From an uncultured Bacilli bacterium (GTDB taxonomy: Bacteria > Bacillota_I > Bacilli_A > RF39 > UBA660): DNA of 35,421 nt. The notes under the pieces were generated by a model, which did no database searches, was not told the DNA's origin, and was given only the letters and a program-made list of their open reading frames with translations. The stretch lies in the NCBI GenBank assembly GCA_947628765.1, contig CANRBD010000001.1:1-35421 (forward strand), given 5' to 3'. Positions 7,615-15,009 of the stretch are shown piece by piece (positions within the stretch are counted from its first letter, which is position 1; every line of letters starts with the position of its first letter). Position numbers and translations under genes: made by a program.

Positions 7615-8797
7615 CATTTTTAATATTAGGATTTTTTAATACATTTATTAATTTATCAATCTCGTCTTTAGTATTATAAAAATATAAACTAATTCTACAA
7701 GTGTTTTTAATTTTAAGTTCATCTTTTAATATTTTCGCGCAATGGCTACCAGCTCTAGTACAAATATTATATTTGTCTAAATAAATAGATAAATCTTGCG
7801 GAAAAATACCATCATAATTAATTGTTACAATACCACTTTGACTATTTTCATTATATATTTTAATTTCTTTAATTTCTTTTAACCTTTGAACTAAATAATT
7901 TTTAAGCTCTAACTCATACTTATGAATATTATCAAAACCGATTTTTTGCAAATATTCAATAATATAACCAAAGCCAATAACTCCAGCAATATTTGGGGTT
8001 CCAGCTTCTAACATATCAGGCATTTCTTTATAAACACGATTACCATCATGGTCAAATTCAGCATTCATACCACCACCAAAAATAATTGGTTTTATATCTT
8101 GCAAGTAATCTTCTTTAATATAAATCACTCCCACCCCAGTAGGACCACACATTTTATGAGCTGAAAAAGCTAAAAAATCAACATCTAAATCTTTGACATC
8201 TATTTTCATATGGGGAACACTTTGAGCACCATCAGCTAAAACTAATATTCCATGTTCATGAGCATATTTAGTTATTTCTTTAAGTGGTCTAACATCGCCA
8301 ACGACATTACTTATATGCGCTAGCGAAATAACTTTAGTATTGGATGTAACGGCTTTTTTGACATTATCCATTGTTACTTGATGATTTTCATCTAATTCAA
8401 TATATTTGATTTTAATATCAATTTCATCACTTAACTCAAACCATGGCAAAATATTTGAAGCATGTTCACTTTTAGTAAGCAAAACCTCATCACCAGATTT
8501 TAAATGATGTTTAAAATATCCAAACACAATTTTATTTATTGAATCAGTAGTACCACTTGTAAAAGCAATTTGTTTAGGACTATCAGCATTTAAAAGTTTT
8601 TGAACTAATCCCCTCGTCTTTTCATATTCTTGACTCGCTTTCAAGCTAATACCATAATCACCACGATGGGCATTTGAACTATAATAATTATAATAATCAC
8701 TAATAGCTTCACCTAAAATTTTTGGTTTTAATGTAGTTGCCCCATTATCGAAATAGATAAGCCCTGTTTTTAATATCGTAAAATCCTCAATATTCAT
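7604..8797 (-). CDS. sufS: Cysteine desulfurase SufS (group II)
   Basis: A PLP enzyme that takes sulfur from cysteine as a persulfide for Fe-S cluster assembly. Visible residues are PLP-binding Asp189 (LADGAQ), Schiff-base Lys215 (FSAHK) and catalytic Cys353 in RAGSHCAK, the SufS-type motif. The length of 397 aa is normal. The ATG at 8797 was chosen because GGAGGTG lies just before it; an in-frame TTG at 8812 would include that site. It is the last gene of sufC-sufD-sufS, starting 5 bp after the sufD stop. The usual SufS partner SufU or SufE, which accepts the persulfide, is not adjacent. A second desulfurase of IscS/NifS type is at 18927. Confidence 0.95.
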   Translation of the reverse strand: MNIEDFTILKTGLIYFDNGATTLKPKILGEAISDYYNYYSSNAHRGDYGISLKASQEYEKTRGLVQKLLNADSPKQIAFTSGTTDSINKIVFGYFKHHLKSGDEVLLTKSEHASNILPWFELSDEIDIKIKYIELDENHQVTMDNVKKAVTSNTKVISLAHISNVVGDVRPLKEITKYAHEHGILVLADGAQSVPHMKIDVKDLDVDFLAFSAHKMCGPTGVGVIYIKEDYLQDIKPIIFGGGMNAEFDHDGNRVYKEMPDMLEAGTPNIAGVIGFGYIIEYLQKIGFDNIHKYELELKNYLVQRLKEIKEIKIYNENSQSGIVTINYDGIFPQDLSIYLDKYNICTRAGSHCAKILKDELKIKNTCRISLYFYNTKDEIDKLINVLKNPNIKNEII

Positions 8798-8802
8798 TTT
8801 GT

Positions 8803-9597
8803 TCACCTCCAATACTTATTTATATTTTTTTCCATCTCTTCTTTAAACAAAGTAAGTCCTTTAAGAAGAAAACCTTTGATAATTAAGTTTTCAGCTTCTT
8901 TAGCGGTAATTCCTCTACTCATTAGATAAAATATTTCATTCTCGTTACACTTACCAATATGTGCACTATGGCTAGCAGCTACATCGTTTTCATCGATAAA
9001 TAAATTAGGTCTAATTTCACATTTATGATTAGTCAAATTGATAATACGATTACTTTGTGCGAGTACACAATCAATGTTATTTTTAGGAACGAAACTAGAA
9101 ACATTAAATTTTAAACTACCATCTTTAATATTAACCCCATTATTGATAATATGACTTTCAGTATTTGGCGCATTATGGTAAACCATAATATCATATTTTT
9201 CTTTATCAGTACTAATAGTTTTTAATAAATAATTTACTTTAGCCTCTTGCCCATTTAAATAAATTATGTCCATTTCCTTTACTTCTTTAGCATCATATAT
9301 TTTATAAATATTAACATTACTATTTTGATCGATTAAATATTTATAACTAACTTTATACTTACCGTCTGTCTTAACTATATATATATTAAAATTGATGTTT
9401 TTCATCACATTAATCTTAAAATCTATTTTCGCATCACTATTATATTCAATCATTAAAGCTGTATCTTTTAAAATCTTAATTTCTATTTGTCTTATGTCAG
9501 CTATGGTACTATTTGATGAAATCTCAATATTACTATCTAAAGTAGTTTGGATTTCATCATCTGCTATATTTATTTTATTCAGCATGTTCATTTTCAT
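8803..9597 (-). CDS. sufD: Short SufB/SufD-family Fe-S scaffold protein
   Basis: A SufBD beta-helix core protein, partner of the ATPase SufC. It has 264 aa from this start, against about 420-470 for usual SufD and SufB, so most of the N-terminal extension is missing. The C-terminal family segment is clear: NHKCEIRPNLFIDENDVAAS, then His210 and His213 (SHSAHIG), FYLMSRG and a final helical region. His210 fits the SufD pattern, while Cys193 lies close to where SufB carries its sulfur-accepting Cys; that alignment is by eye. It overlaps sufC. Clustered ATGs at 9597, 9591 and 9585 and one at 9633 are all possible starts, and none has a strong ribosome binding site, which suggests translational coupling. 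It ends with TGA. Confidence 0.8.
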   Translation of the reverse strand: MKMNMLNKINIADDEIQTTLDSNIEISSNSTIADIRQIEIKILKDTALMIEYNSDAKIDFKINVMKNINFNIYIVKTDGKYKVSYKYLIDQNSNVNIYKIYDAKEVKEMDIIYLNGQEAKVNYLLKTISTDKEKYDIMVYHNAPNTESHIINNGVNIKDGSLKFNVSSFVPKNNIDCVLAQSNRIINLTNHKCEIRPNLFIDENDVAASHSAHIGKCNENEIFYLMSRGITAKEAENLIIKGFLLKGLTLFKEEMEKNINKYWR

Positions 9598-10348
9598 GTC
9601 GAACACTCGTACTAAATTCTTTAATTTTATCATAGCCTTCTTCTTCGATAATTTTTACGAGTGTTTTATCTCCACTTTTAATTATTTTTCCATCTGACAT
9701 AACATGAACATAATCGGGTTTAATATAATCCAAAAGTCTTTGATAATGCGTTATTAATAAAATAGCTGGGTTTTCTTGCTTATGATATTCCATTACACTT
9801 TTGCCAACAATTTTTAAACTATCGACATCTAACCCCGAGTCAATTTCATCTAACATCACTACTTTAGGTTTTAAAATATGCATTTGTAGTATTTCGTTTT
9901 TCTTTCTTTCACCACCAGAAAAACCTTCATTAATACCGCGATGAATCATATCTTTATTCATTTTTAATTTTGCAATATTTTCATCTAATTCTTTGATAAA
10001 ACTATATAATTTAAAGTTTTCATCTTTACTTCTTAAAGCTGTTCTTAAAAAATCAGCATTACTAACGCCCTCAATCTCCATAGGCATTTGCATGCCTAAG
10101 AAAATACCAAGCCTGGCACGTTCATCGACTGGCATTTTAGTGATATCGATATCATTAAAGTAAATATGACCCTTTTTTATTTTATAATTAGCATCTCCCA
10201 TAATAACTTTTGTTAAAGTTGATTTGCCAGTACCATTTGGACCCATAATAGCATGAATTTCGCCAGATTTAATTTCTAAATTAAAATCTTTAAGAATAAT
10301 TTTATTATTAATGGTAACTGTTAAATTATCTATTTTTAAACTGTTCAT
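9575..10348 (-). CDS. sufC: Fe-S assembly ATPase SufC
   Basis: An ABC-type ATPase that works with SufB/SufD proteins in cytosolic Fe-S cluster assembly rather than transport. Motifs are Walker A GPNGTGKST (36-44), signature GFSGGERKKNE, Walker B VVMLDEIDSGLD and the H-loop LLITHYQR. Length 257 aa, normal. The ATG at 10348 follows AGGTGAT; an in-frame GTG at 10357 lies within that site. It is the first gene of the operon, with an extended -10 (TGA-TAAAAT, 10366-10371) upstream and a 16-bp inverted repeat further up (10396-10411). Confidence 0.96.
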   Translation of the reverse strand: MNSLKIDNLTVTINNKIILKDFNLEIKSGEIHAIMGPNGTGKSTLTKVIMGDANYKIKKGHIYFNDIDITKMPVDERARLGIFLGMQMPMEIEGVSNADFLRTALRSKDENFKLYSFIKELDENIAKLKMNKDMIHRGINEGFSGGERKKNEILQMHILKPKVVMLDEIDSGLDVDSLKIVGKSVMEYHKQENPAILLITHYQRLLDYIKPDYVHVMSDGKIIKSGDKTLVKIIEEEGYDKIKEFSTSVRHENEHAE

Positions 10349-10365
10349 GTGCATCACCTACAAAT

Positions 10366-10411
10366 ATTTTATCACTTTTTTTATTATTTTTGTATAACTT
10401 TATCTAAAGTT
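10366..10411 (-). promoter_or_regulatory. Promoter region of the suf operon with an inverted repeat
   Basis: Minus-strand -10 TAAAAT (10366-10371) has a TGA extension; no good -35 is seen. The inverted repeat AACTTTATCTAAAGTT (10396-10411, 7-bp arms) lies about 25 bp upstream of the -10. It could be an operator, but matches no site I know. Confidence 0.35.
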
Positions 10412-10450
10412 ACTCATAATATTATAGAATATTCCGCAGATATTCATGCA

Positions 10451-10476
10451 AAAAAGAGTTCTAAAACTCTTTTTTT
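10451..10476. terminator. Terminator-like hairpin between divergent genes
   Basis: Perfect 10-bp stem AAAAAGAGTT/AACTCTTTTT with loop CTAA. It lies upstream of both sufC (minus) and the 66-aa gene (plus), so it ends no visible gene. It may stop stray or antisense transcription. Confidence 0.55.
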
Positions 10477-10477
10477 G

Positions 10478-10486
10478 TGATACAAT
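10478..10486 (+). promoter_or_regulatory. Extended -10 promoter of the 66-aa gene
   Basis: TGA-TACAAT just after the hairpin. The -35 position falls inside the hairpin's T-rich arm and has no clear match. Confidence 0.5.
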
Positions 10487-10510
10487 ATATAAACGAAGGG
10501 TGGTTTGGTT

Positions 10511-10711
10511 ATGGAAAAAGAGACTTTTGATAATGTTAATGCGCAAATAGCTATGTTAAAATTAGCTAAATGCATGATACTTACGGGTCATGATAAAACA
10601 ACTAGTCAAAAACTCACATATTTTAGGCAATTACGCGCACGCATTAATAATGGCGAAGAAAAAGCTATTAATGAAGCTTTAAATATGCATCCAATAAAAT
10701 TAAGAAGATAA
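10511..10711 (+). CDS. Small soluble protein, unknown
   Basis: A 66-aa, mostly helical-looking basic protein (MEKETFDNVN...MHPIKLRR) with one Cys and no membrane segment. The ATG at 10511 follows GAAGGGTGG; an upstream in-frame TTG at 10505 would sit inside that site. It has an extended -10 promoter and is followed by a weak terminator and the HIT gene on the same strand. I do not recognise a family. The coding composition and good initiation signals suggest a real gene. Confidence 0.65.
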   Translation: MEKETFDNVNAQIAMLKLAKCMILTGHDKTTSQKLTYFRQLRARINNGEEKAINEALNMHPIKLRR

Positions 10712-10731
10712 GACTTAGAGCTTATTTTTTT
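10708..10731 (+). terminator. Weak terminator after the 66-aa gene
   Basis: Short stem ATAAG/CTTAT around an 8-nt interior, followed by TTTTTT. It overlaps the stop codon. The stem is short, so termination may be partial. Confidence 0.4.
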
Positions 10732-10769
10732 AATGAATATGTGTTATACTTAATATGGAGAGTGATAAA

Positions 10770-11135
10770 ATGGACTGTATTTTTTGTAAAATTATTAACG
10801 GAGATATCCCTTCATATACATTATATGAAGATGATAAAGTTAAAGTATTTTTAGATGTCAATCCTATAACTAATGGGCATACCTTAATTGTTCCTAAAAA
10901 ACATTACACCGATTTATTCGATATTCCTAATGATCTTTTAATTCATATTTTTGAAATAGCTAGAAAAATGGATACTATTTTTAAAGAAAAATTGGGTTCT
11001 GAAGGCCTTACGCTAATTCAAAACAATGGTTTACCTCAAGAAGTAAAACATTTTCACCTTCATTTAGAACCTAAATATTCTTACAAAACTGAACTTATGA
11101 ATGTCGAAGATGTATACAATCAATTAAAAGATTAA
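10770..11135 (+). CDS. HIT-family nucleotide hydrolase or transferase
   Basis: A histidine-triad protein of the Hint/HinT type, a cytosolic enzyme acting on nucleoside phosphoramidates or adenylates. The triad is H94-F-H96-L-H98. Cys3 and Cys6 with His45 and the first triad His look like the structural zinc site common in Bacillota HIT proteins. The ATG at 10770 was chosen because it gives the canonical MDCIFCKIINGDIPS start and follows GGAG; an in-frame ATG at 10755 would add five residues. Length 121 aa. A strong bidirectional terminator follows. The physiological substrate cannot be told from sequence. Confidence 0.92.
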   Translation: MDCIFCKIINGDIPSYTLYEDDKVKVFLDVNPITNGHTLIVPKKHYTDLFDIPNDLLIHIFEIARKMDTIFKEKLGSEGLTLIQNNGLPQEVKHFHLHLEPKYSYKTELMNVEDVYNQLKD

Positions 11136-11137
11136 AT

Positions 11138-11162
11138 AAAAACCTTATAATAAGGTTTTTTT
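11138..11162. terminator. Bidirectional terminator between HIT and metallophosphoesterase genes
   Basis: Perfect 10-bp stem AAAAACCTTA/TAAGGTTTTT with loop TAA. It has T runs on both strands and serves the two convergent genes. Confidence 0.85.
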
Positions 11163-11165
11163 ATA

Positions 11166-11873
11166 TCAATATAATTTTTTTAAAGTAAATGGTTTGATAT
11201 CGTGATACATAAATTCAATATTATCTACTTTTTTATCAGTGTGAAAATGACCACAATACCACTTTTGATAATCAGTAACTTCTTCAATTTCATCTAAAAA
11301 ATATTCGGTACTGTTATCAATTACTTTTTGATCTATGCCTTCAATAAACATTTCTCTTGGCAAATATTTATATGGACATGTATGTGATAAAATAATATCA
11401 ATTTTATTATTTCTTTTGTTTAACACTTGCCTAACTTTGTCTTTGGTTTCTAAAGATGGTTGCTCACTTTCATACCATGGGCTACCCATTTGTATCCTAT
11501 AATATTTATCAACACTATAGGCCCCGCCAATTACTAAAGTTTGCTTATTATCAAAATCATATATTTCCGCATCTTTCGCAAATAAAATATTTGGATATTC
11601 TTCTTCAAAATATACAAGACCTTGATGAAATGTTTGTAATTTATAACCATCTATATTTTCAGGTCTTTCTTCATGATTACCATGAATACAGAAAAATGTA
11701 ATAGGTAAATCTGCTAATTCTTTTTTTAACTCAATATCATTACTATTTAAATAATAATTAATACCGGCATCCCCTAAGATAATTAAAATGTCTTCTAAAG
11801 TAGTTTTAGTTTGCTTTACAAAACGATGAATAGACCAATAATATCCATGTTTATCACCAGTAATATATATCAT
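11166..11873 (-). CDS. Calcineurin-like metallophosphoesterase
   Basis: A two-metal phosphoesterase, probably cytosolic, 235 aa. The metal-binding blocks are in order: GDKHG (D7, H9), LGDAG (D35), GNHE (N66, H67), SHTCP and CGHFHTD. The first motif has Lys where many relatives have Val or Ile in GDVHG. It could act on nucleotides, phosphoproteins or nucleic acid ends; the sequence does not decide. AGGTGAT precedes the ATG, and an extended -10 (TGT-TATAAT, 11891-11896) lies close upstream, giving a very short leader. It is monocistronic. Confidence 0.9.
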   Translation of the reverse strand: MIYITGDKHGYYWSIHRFVKQTKTTLEDILIILGDAGINYYLNSNDIELKKELADLPITFFCIHGNHEERPENIDGYKLQTFHQGLVYFEEEYPNILFAKDAEIYDFDNKQTLVIGGAYSVDKYYRIQMGSPWYESEQPSLETKDKVRQVLNKRNNKIDIILSHTCPYKYLPREMFIEGIDQKVIDNSTEYFLDEIEEVTDYQKWYCGHFHTDKKVDNIEFMYHDIKPFTLKKLY

Positions 11874-11914
11874 ATTATCACCTATTTTTAATTATAACAT
11901 ATTTTTGCTTAAAG

Positions 11915-11941
11915 AAAAAAACAGTTTTTAAACTGTTTTTT
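11915..11941 (-). terminator. Terminator of the CotD-like gene
   Basis: Perfect 12-bp stem AAAAAACAGTTT/AAACTGTTTTTT with a 2-nt centre. It lies directly after the stop at 11940. Confidence 0.8.
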
Positions 11942-12233
11942 AAAAATTGTTATTAGCAAAATTGGCGCAGCAACCTGGATCATTATTAACCACTTGATCT
12001 TCTTCTGAACATGTATATTGTGGTGTATATGTATGATTGTAAATGTGACGATTTACAACATGTGTATGAATAGGACATACGTGTTTTACTTCGTGACAAA
12101 ATTCTCTTTCAACGCATTTATTAATAACTGGTTCAACAATAGGACAGTCTGGCTGTCTATCACAGCAGTCCATATCATTCATCATAGGCATTTGATTGTT
12201 GCCTCCGAACATACAACAATTTTTTCTAAACAT
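11940..12233 (-). CDS. CotD-like spore coat protein
   Basis: A 97-aa Cys- and His-rich protein with 11 Cys (CC pairs at 6-7, 23-24 and 88-89). The central block around HVCPIHTHVVNRHIYNHTY followed by CSEE closely resembles the CotD family of inner spore coat proteins. There is no signal peptide or membrane helix, as expected for a coat protein made in the mother cell. AGGGGG precedes the ATG. A -10-like CATATTATA lies upstream and fits the sigma-K -10 pattern. It follows fhs by 70 bp on the same strand but has its own start signals. The Cys content could also suggest metal binding. Confidence 0.8.
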   Translation of the reverse strand: MFRKNCCMFGGNNQMPMMNDMDCCDRQPDCPIVEPVINKCVEREFCHEVKHVCPIHTHVVNRHIYNHTYTPQYTCSEEDQVVNNDPGCCANFANNNF

Positions 12234-12254
12234 TGTGTTTCCCCCTATCTAACA

Positions 12255-12263
12255 TATAATATG
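12255..12263 (-). promoter_or_regulatory. Possible sporulation-type -10 (sigma-K-like) before the CotD-like gene
   Basis: Minus-strand CATATTATA matches the sigma-K -10 pattern CATAnnnTA and lies about 22 bp before the start codon. I could not find a convincing -35 (AC) at the normal spacing, so this is tentative. Confidence 0.3.
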
Positions 12264-12303
12264 AGGAACTTTTGTTTATGAATATGTTAATGTCATGAAA
12301 ATT

Positions 12304-13905
12304 TTAAAATATTCCTGTTACTTTATCATCAATAATATCTATTTGTTCATAATTAGGCTTTGATGGTAATCCAGGCATAGTCATAATATCACCTAGTAAA
12401 ACTGTAACAAATCCAGCACCATTATATAATCTAACATCTTTAACTGTAACTGTAAAATCTTTAGGATAACCAAGTTTTGTAGCATCATCAGAAATAGAAT
12501 ATTGGGTTTTGGCGATACAAATAGGTAACCTATCTAAATCCCAAGACTCAATTTTTTTAATTTTATCTAAAGCGATATCCGTATATTCCACTTTGCCAGC
12601 ATGATATATTTTAGTAGCAATCGTTTCGATTTTTTCTTTAATACTTTGATTATCATTGTAAATCGGTGTAAAGTTAGATTCTTCTTTACATAAGTCCATA
12701 ACTTTTTGCGCTAAAGCGATAGCTCCTTTACCACCATCAGTATAAGCTGTACTAGTAATGGCATTAATTTTTTCTTTAGCGCAAAAGTCTTTGATTATAT
12801 TTATTTCTTCAGTTTTATCATCTTGATACTTATTAATACAAACAACTAATGGCACTTTATATTGTTTTAAATTTTGAATATGGACTAGTAAATTATCAAG
12901 TCCTGTTTGTAATTTGACGATTTCATCATTACCAGTTCCATTGTATTTTAAAGCTTTAGTGGTAGCTACTAAAACTAAAGCATTAGGTTTTAAATCGTTA
13001 TTTTTACATTTGATGTCTAAAAATTTTTCGGCTCCTAAATCAGCACCAAAACCAGCTTCGGTAATTACATAATCGGCAAGTGATAAAGAAAGATTAGTAG
13101 CGATAACACTATTACAACCATGAGCAATATTAGCAAAAGGTCCACCATGAACAATGGCCGGCGTATTTTCTAAAGTTTGAACTAAATTCGGTTTAAAAGC
13201 ATCTTTTAAAATTACCGTTAAAGCTCCTTCGATATTTAATTCTTTAGCAAAAACTGGTTTATCATCTTCATTATAACCGATAATGATATTTCCTAAACGA
13301 TGTTTTAAATTATCAAGGGAAGTAGCTAAACAAAATAGCGCCATAATTTCACTAGCGGCTGTGATATTAAAACTGTCAAAGCGATTATCCCCAACCGTTA
13401 TTTTTCTTAAGGCTCTATCATTGACATCTAAAGCACGATTAAAAGTTACTTCTTTGATTTTAAGTTTATTGCCTCTAAAAATATGATTATCAATAGCCGC
13501 ACATAATAAATTATTTGCCGCTGTGATGGCATGGAAATCGCCTGTAAAGTGAAGATTAATCTCATCCATTGGAACTATTTGAGAATATCCACCACCAGTA
13601 GCTCCACCTTTTAAGCCAAAAACCGGTCCCATTGATGGTTGTCTTAAACATACAACAACTTTTTCATGTAACTGATTAAAAGCATCAGCTAAACCAATAC
13701 TAACTGTGGTTTTACCTTCACCAAAAGGCGTTGGACTAATGGCAGTTACTAATATTAGTTTCCCACTATGATTAGTAATTTCTTTATTTATTTTTGCTTT
13801 ATCATGGCCATAACAAATTAAATCTTCTTTTTTAAGGCCTAATTTTTTAGCAATATCTGCAATATCTTTTTTATGACATTTACTTGCAATTTCTAAATCC
13901 GTCAT
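12304..13905 (-). CDS. fhs: Formate-tetrahydrofolate ligase
   Basis: This enzyme joins formate to tetrahydrofolate using ATP, giving 10-formyl-THF for purine and formyl-Met synthesis or running in reverse to make ATP. The P-loop-like TPFGEGKTT is at 59-67, and family blocks such as LRQPSMGPVFGLKGGATGGG and HGGPFANIAHGCNS are intact. Length 533 aa, slightly short of the usual 550-560. The ATG at 13905 was chosen because AGTGGTGAT precedes it and the protein then begins MTDLEIA; earlier in-frame ATG (13935) and TTG (13938) codons fall inside ddl. It starts 16 bp after ddl, so the two are cotranscribed. No clear terminator follows. Confidence 0.96.
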   Translation of the reverse strand: MTDLEIASKCHKKDIADIAKKLGLKKEDLICYGHDKAKINKEITNHSGKLILVTAISPTPFGEGKTTVSIGLADAFNQLHEKVVVCLRQPSMGPVFGLKGGATGGGYSQIVPMDEINLHFTGDFHAITAANNLLCAAIDNHIFRGNKLKIKEVTFNRALDVNDRALRKITVGDNRFDSFNITAASEIMALFCLATSLDNLKHRLGNIIIGYNEDDKPVFAKELNIEGALTVILKDAFKPNLVQTLENTPAIVHGGPFANIAHGCNSVIATNLSLSLADYVITEAGFGADLGAEKFLDIKCKNNDLKPNALVLVATTKALKYNGTGNDEIVKLQTGLDNLLVHIQNLKQYKVPLVVCINKYQDDKTEEINIIKDFCAKEKINAITSTAYTDGGKGAIALAQKVMDLCKEESNFTPIYNDNQSIKEKIETIATKIYHAGKVEYTDIALDKIKKIESWDLDRLPICIAKTQYSISDDATKLGYPKDFTVTVKDVRLYNGAGFVTVLLGDIMTMPGLPSKPNYEQIDIIDDKVTGIF

Positions 13906-13921
13906 TTTATCACCACTTTCA

Positions 13922-14941
13922 TTAATTTTGTCCATCAATTATAATCTCACACAATTCATTATACGAAATACCATCCGCTAAAGCCGCTTGTGGCAGCAAA
14001 CTAGTTGGGGTCATGCCCGGTAAGGTATTAGCTTCTAAACAATAAATTTTTTGATTATTATCTAATAAAAAGTCTATTCGTGAATATAAACCTAAATGCA
14101 GCGTATGATGTACTTTTAAAGCTTCTTTTTGTAGTTTTTTAGTCAATTCGGCAGATATTAATGCGGGACATTCTTCAATAGTAAGACCTTTTTGATATTT
14201 ATTTTTGTAATCATAAAAACCCTTTAATGGTTTAATTTCAATCACTGGCAAGGCTTTATCATTTATAATACCAACTGTAAATTCCCGTCCATTTATTTTT
14301 TCTTCAATCAAAATATTAGACTCATAGATTTGAGCATTGGCAATCGCTTCATTTAATTGTTTTTTATTATCAGCTATAGTGATACCCACACTAGAACCAT
14401 TTGAACATGGCTTAACTACACAAGGATAACTTACTGAACTAAGATTATAAGCTTTTTGCGTATCAAGACAAATCCATTTCGGAGTTGATATGTCATTTGC
14501 TATCATTAACTTTTTACTAATATCTTTGTTCATAGCTAACATACTACCTAAAGCTGAAGAACCAGTATATTTAATATTATAAATATCAAACAAAGATTGT
14601 AATTGACCATTTTCTCCAATCGAACCATGTAACGCTAAAAAGACTATGTCTGCTTGTTTACACAAATCAATAATATATTTATCAATTAAATAATCATCGC
14701 CTTTTAATTTTTTAATATATTCTAAGTCTGGTTCTTGTTCTGGAATTTTATAACTATATTGAAAATGCTCTTTTTTATTATGATAAATAGGTACAAATTC
14801 TTTGTTTAACTTTCCAAGATATAAATCGGCAAGCATTACATCATGGCCATTTTGCATTAAAGCATTAGCAACTAAAGAGCCTGAAGAAAATGACACATCT
14901 CTTTCCATACTAAGACCGCCGGCTAAAACAACTACCTTCAT
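13922..14941 (-). CDS. ddl: D-alanine-D-alanine ligase
   Basis: This cytosolic ATP-grasp enzyme makes the D-Ala-D-Ala dipeptide for peptidoglycan, so the cell has a wall. Visible blocks are LAGGLSMERDVSFSSG at the N-terminus, LHGSIGENGQLQ, the SSALGSMLAMNKDISKKLM substrate segment and the C-terminal EANTLPGMTPTSL. The length of 339 aa is typical. AGAGGTGAG precedes the start, and an extended -10 TGG-TATACT (14960-14965) lies upstream, just below the ffh terminator. It heads the ddl-fhs transcript. D-Ala versus D-Lac specificity was not determined. Confidence 0.95.
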   Translation of the reverse strand: MKVVVLAGGLSMERDVSFSSGSLVANALMQNGHDVMLADLYLGKLNKEFVPIYHNKKEHFQYSYKIPEQEPDLEYIKKLKGDDYLIDKYIIDLCKQADIVFLALHGSIGENGQLQSLFDIYNIKYTGSSALGSMLAMNKDISKKLMIANDISTPKWICLDTQKAYNLSSVSYPCVVKPCSNGSSVGITIADNKKQLNEAIANAQIYESNILIEEKINGREFTVGIINDKALPVIEIKPLKGFYDYKNKYQKGLTIEECPALISAELTKKLQKEALKVHHTLHLGLYSRIDFLLDNNQKIYCLEANTLPGMTPTSLLPQAALADGISYNELCEIIIDGQN

Positions 14942-14980
14942 AATCTCACCTCTAATTTAAGTATACCACAAACAAAAAAC

Positions 14981-15000
14981 ACTTATTAATTAAAATAAGT
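14981..15000 (-). terminator. Terminator of ffh
   Basis: Stem ACTTATT/AATAAGT with a 6-nt AT loop. On the minus strand GTTTTTT follows. Confidence 0.7.
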
Positions 15001-15009
15001 ATTTTTTTA

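Noticed and set aside
12255..12300. Full sigma-E or sigma-K promoter for the CotD-like gene
   Set aside because: The -10 fits, but no matching -35 was found at normal spacing, so only the -10 is reported, at low confidence.
13906..13938. Earlier starts of fhs (TTG 13938, ATG 13935)
   Set aside because: They lie inside ddl without a ribosome binding site; the ATG at 13905 has one and gives the family N-terminus.
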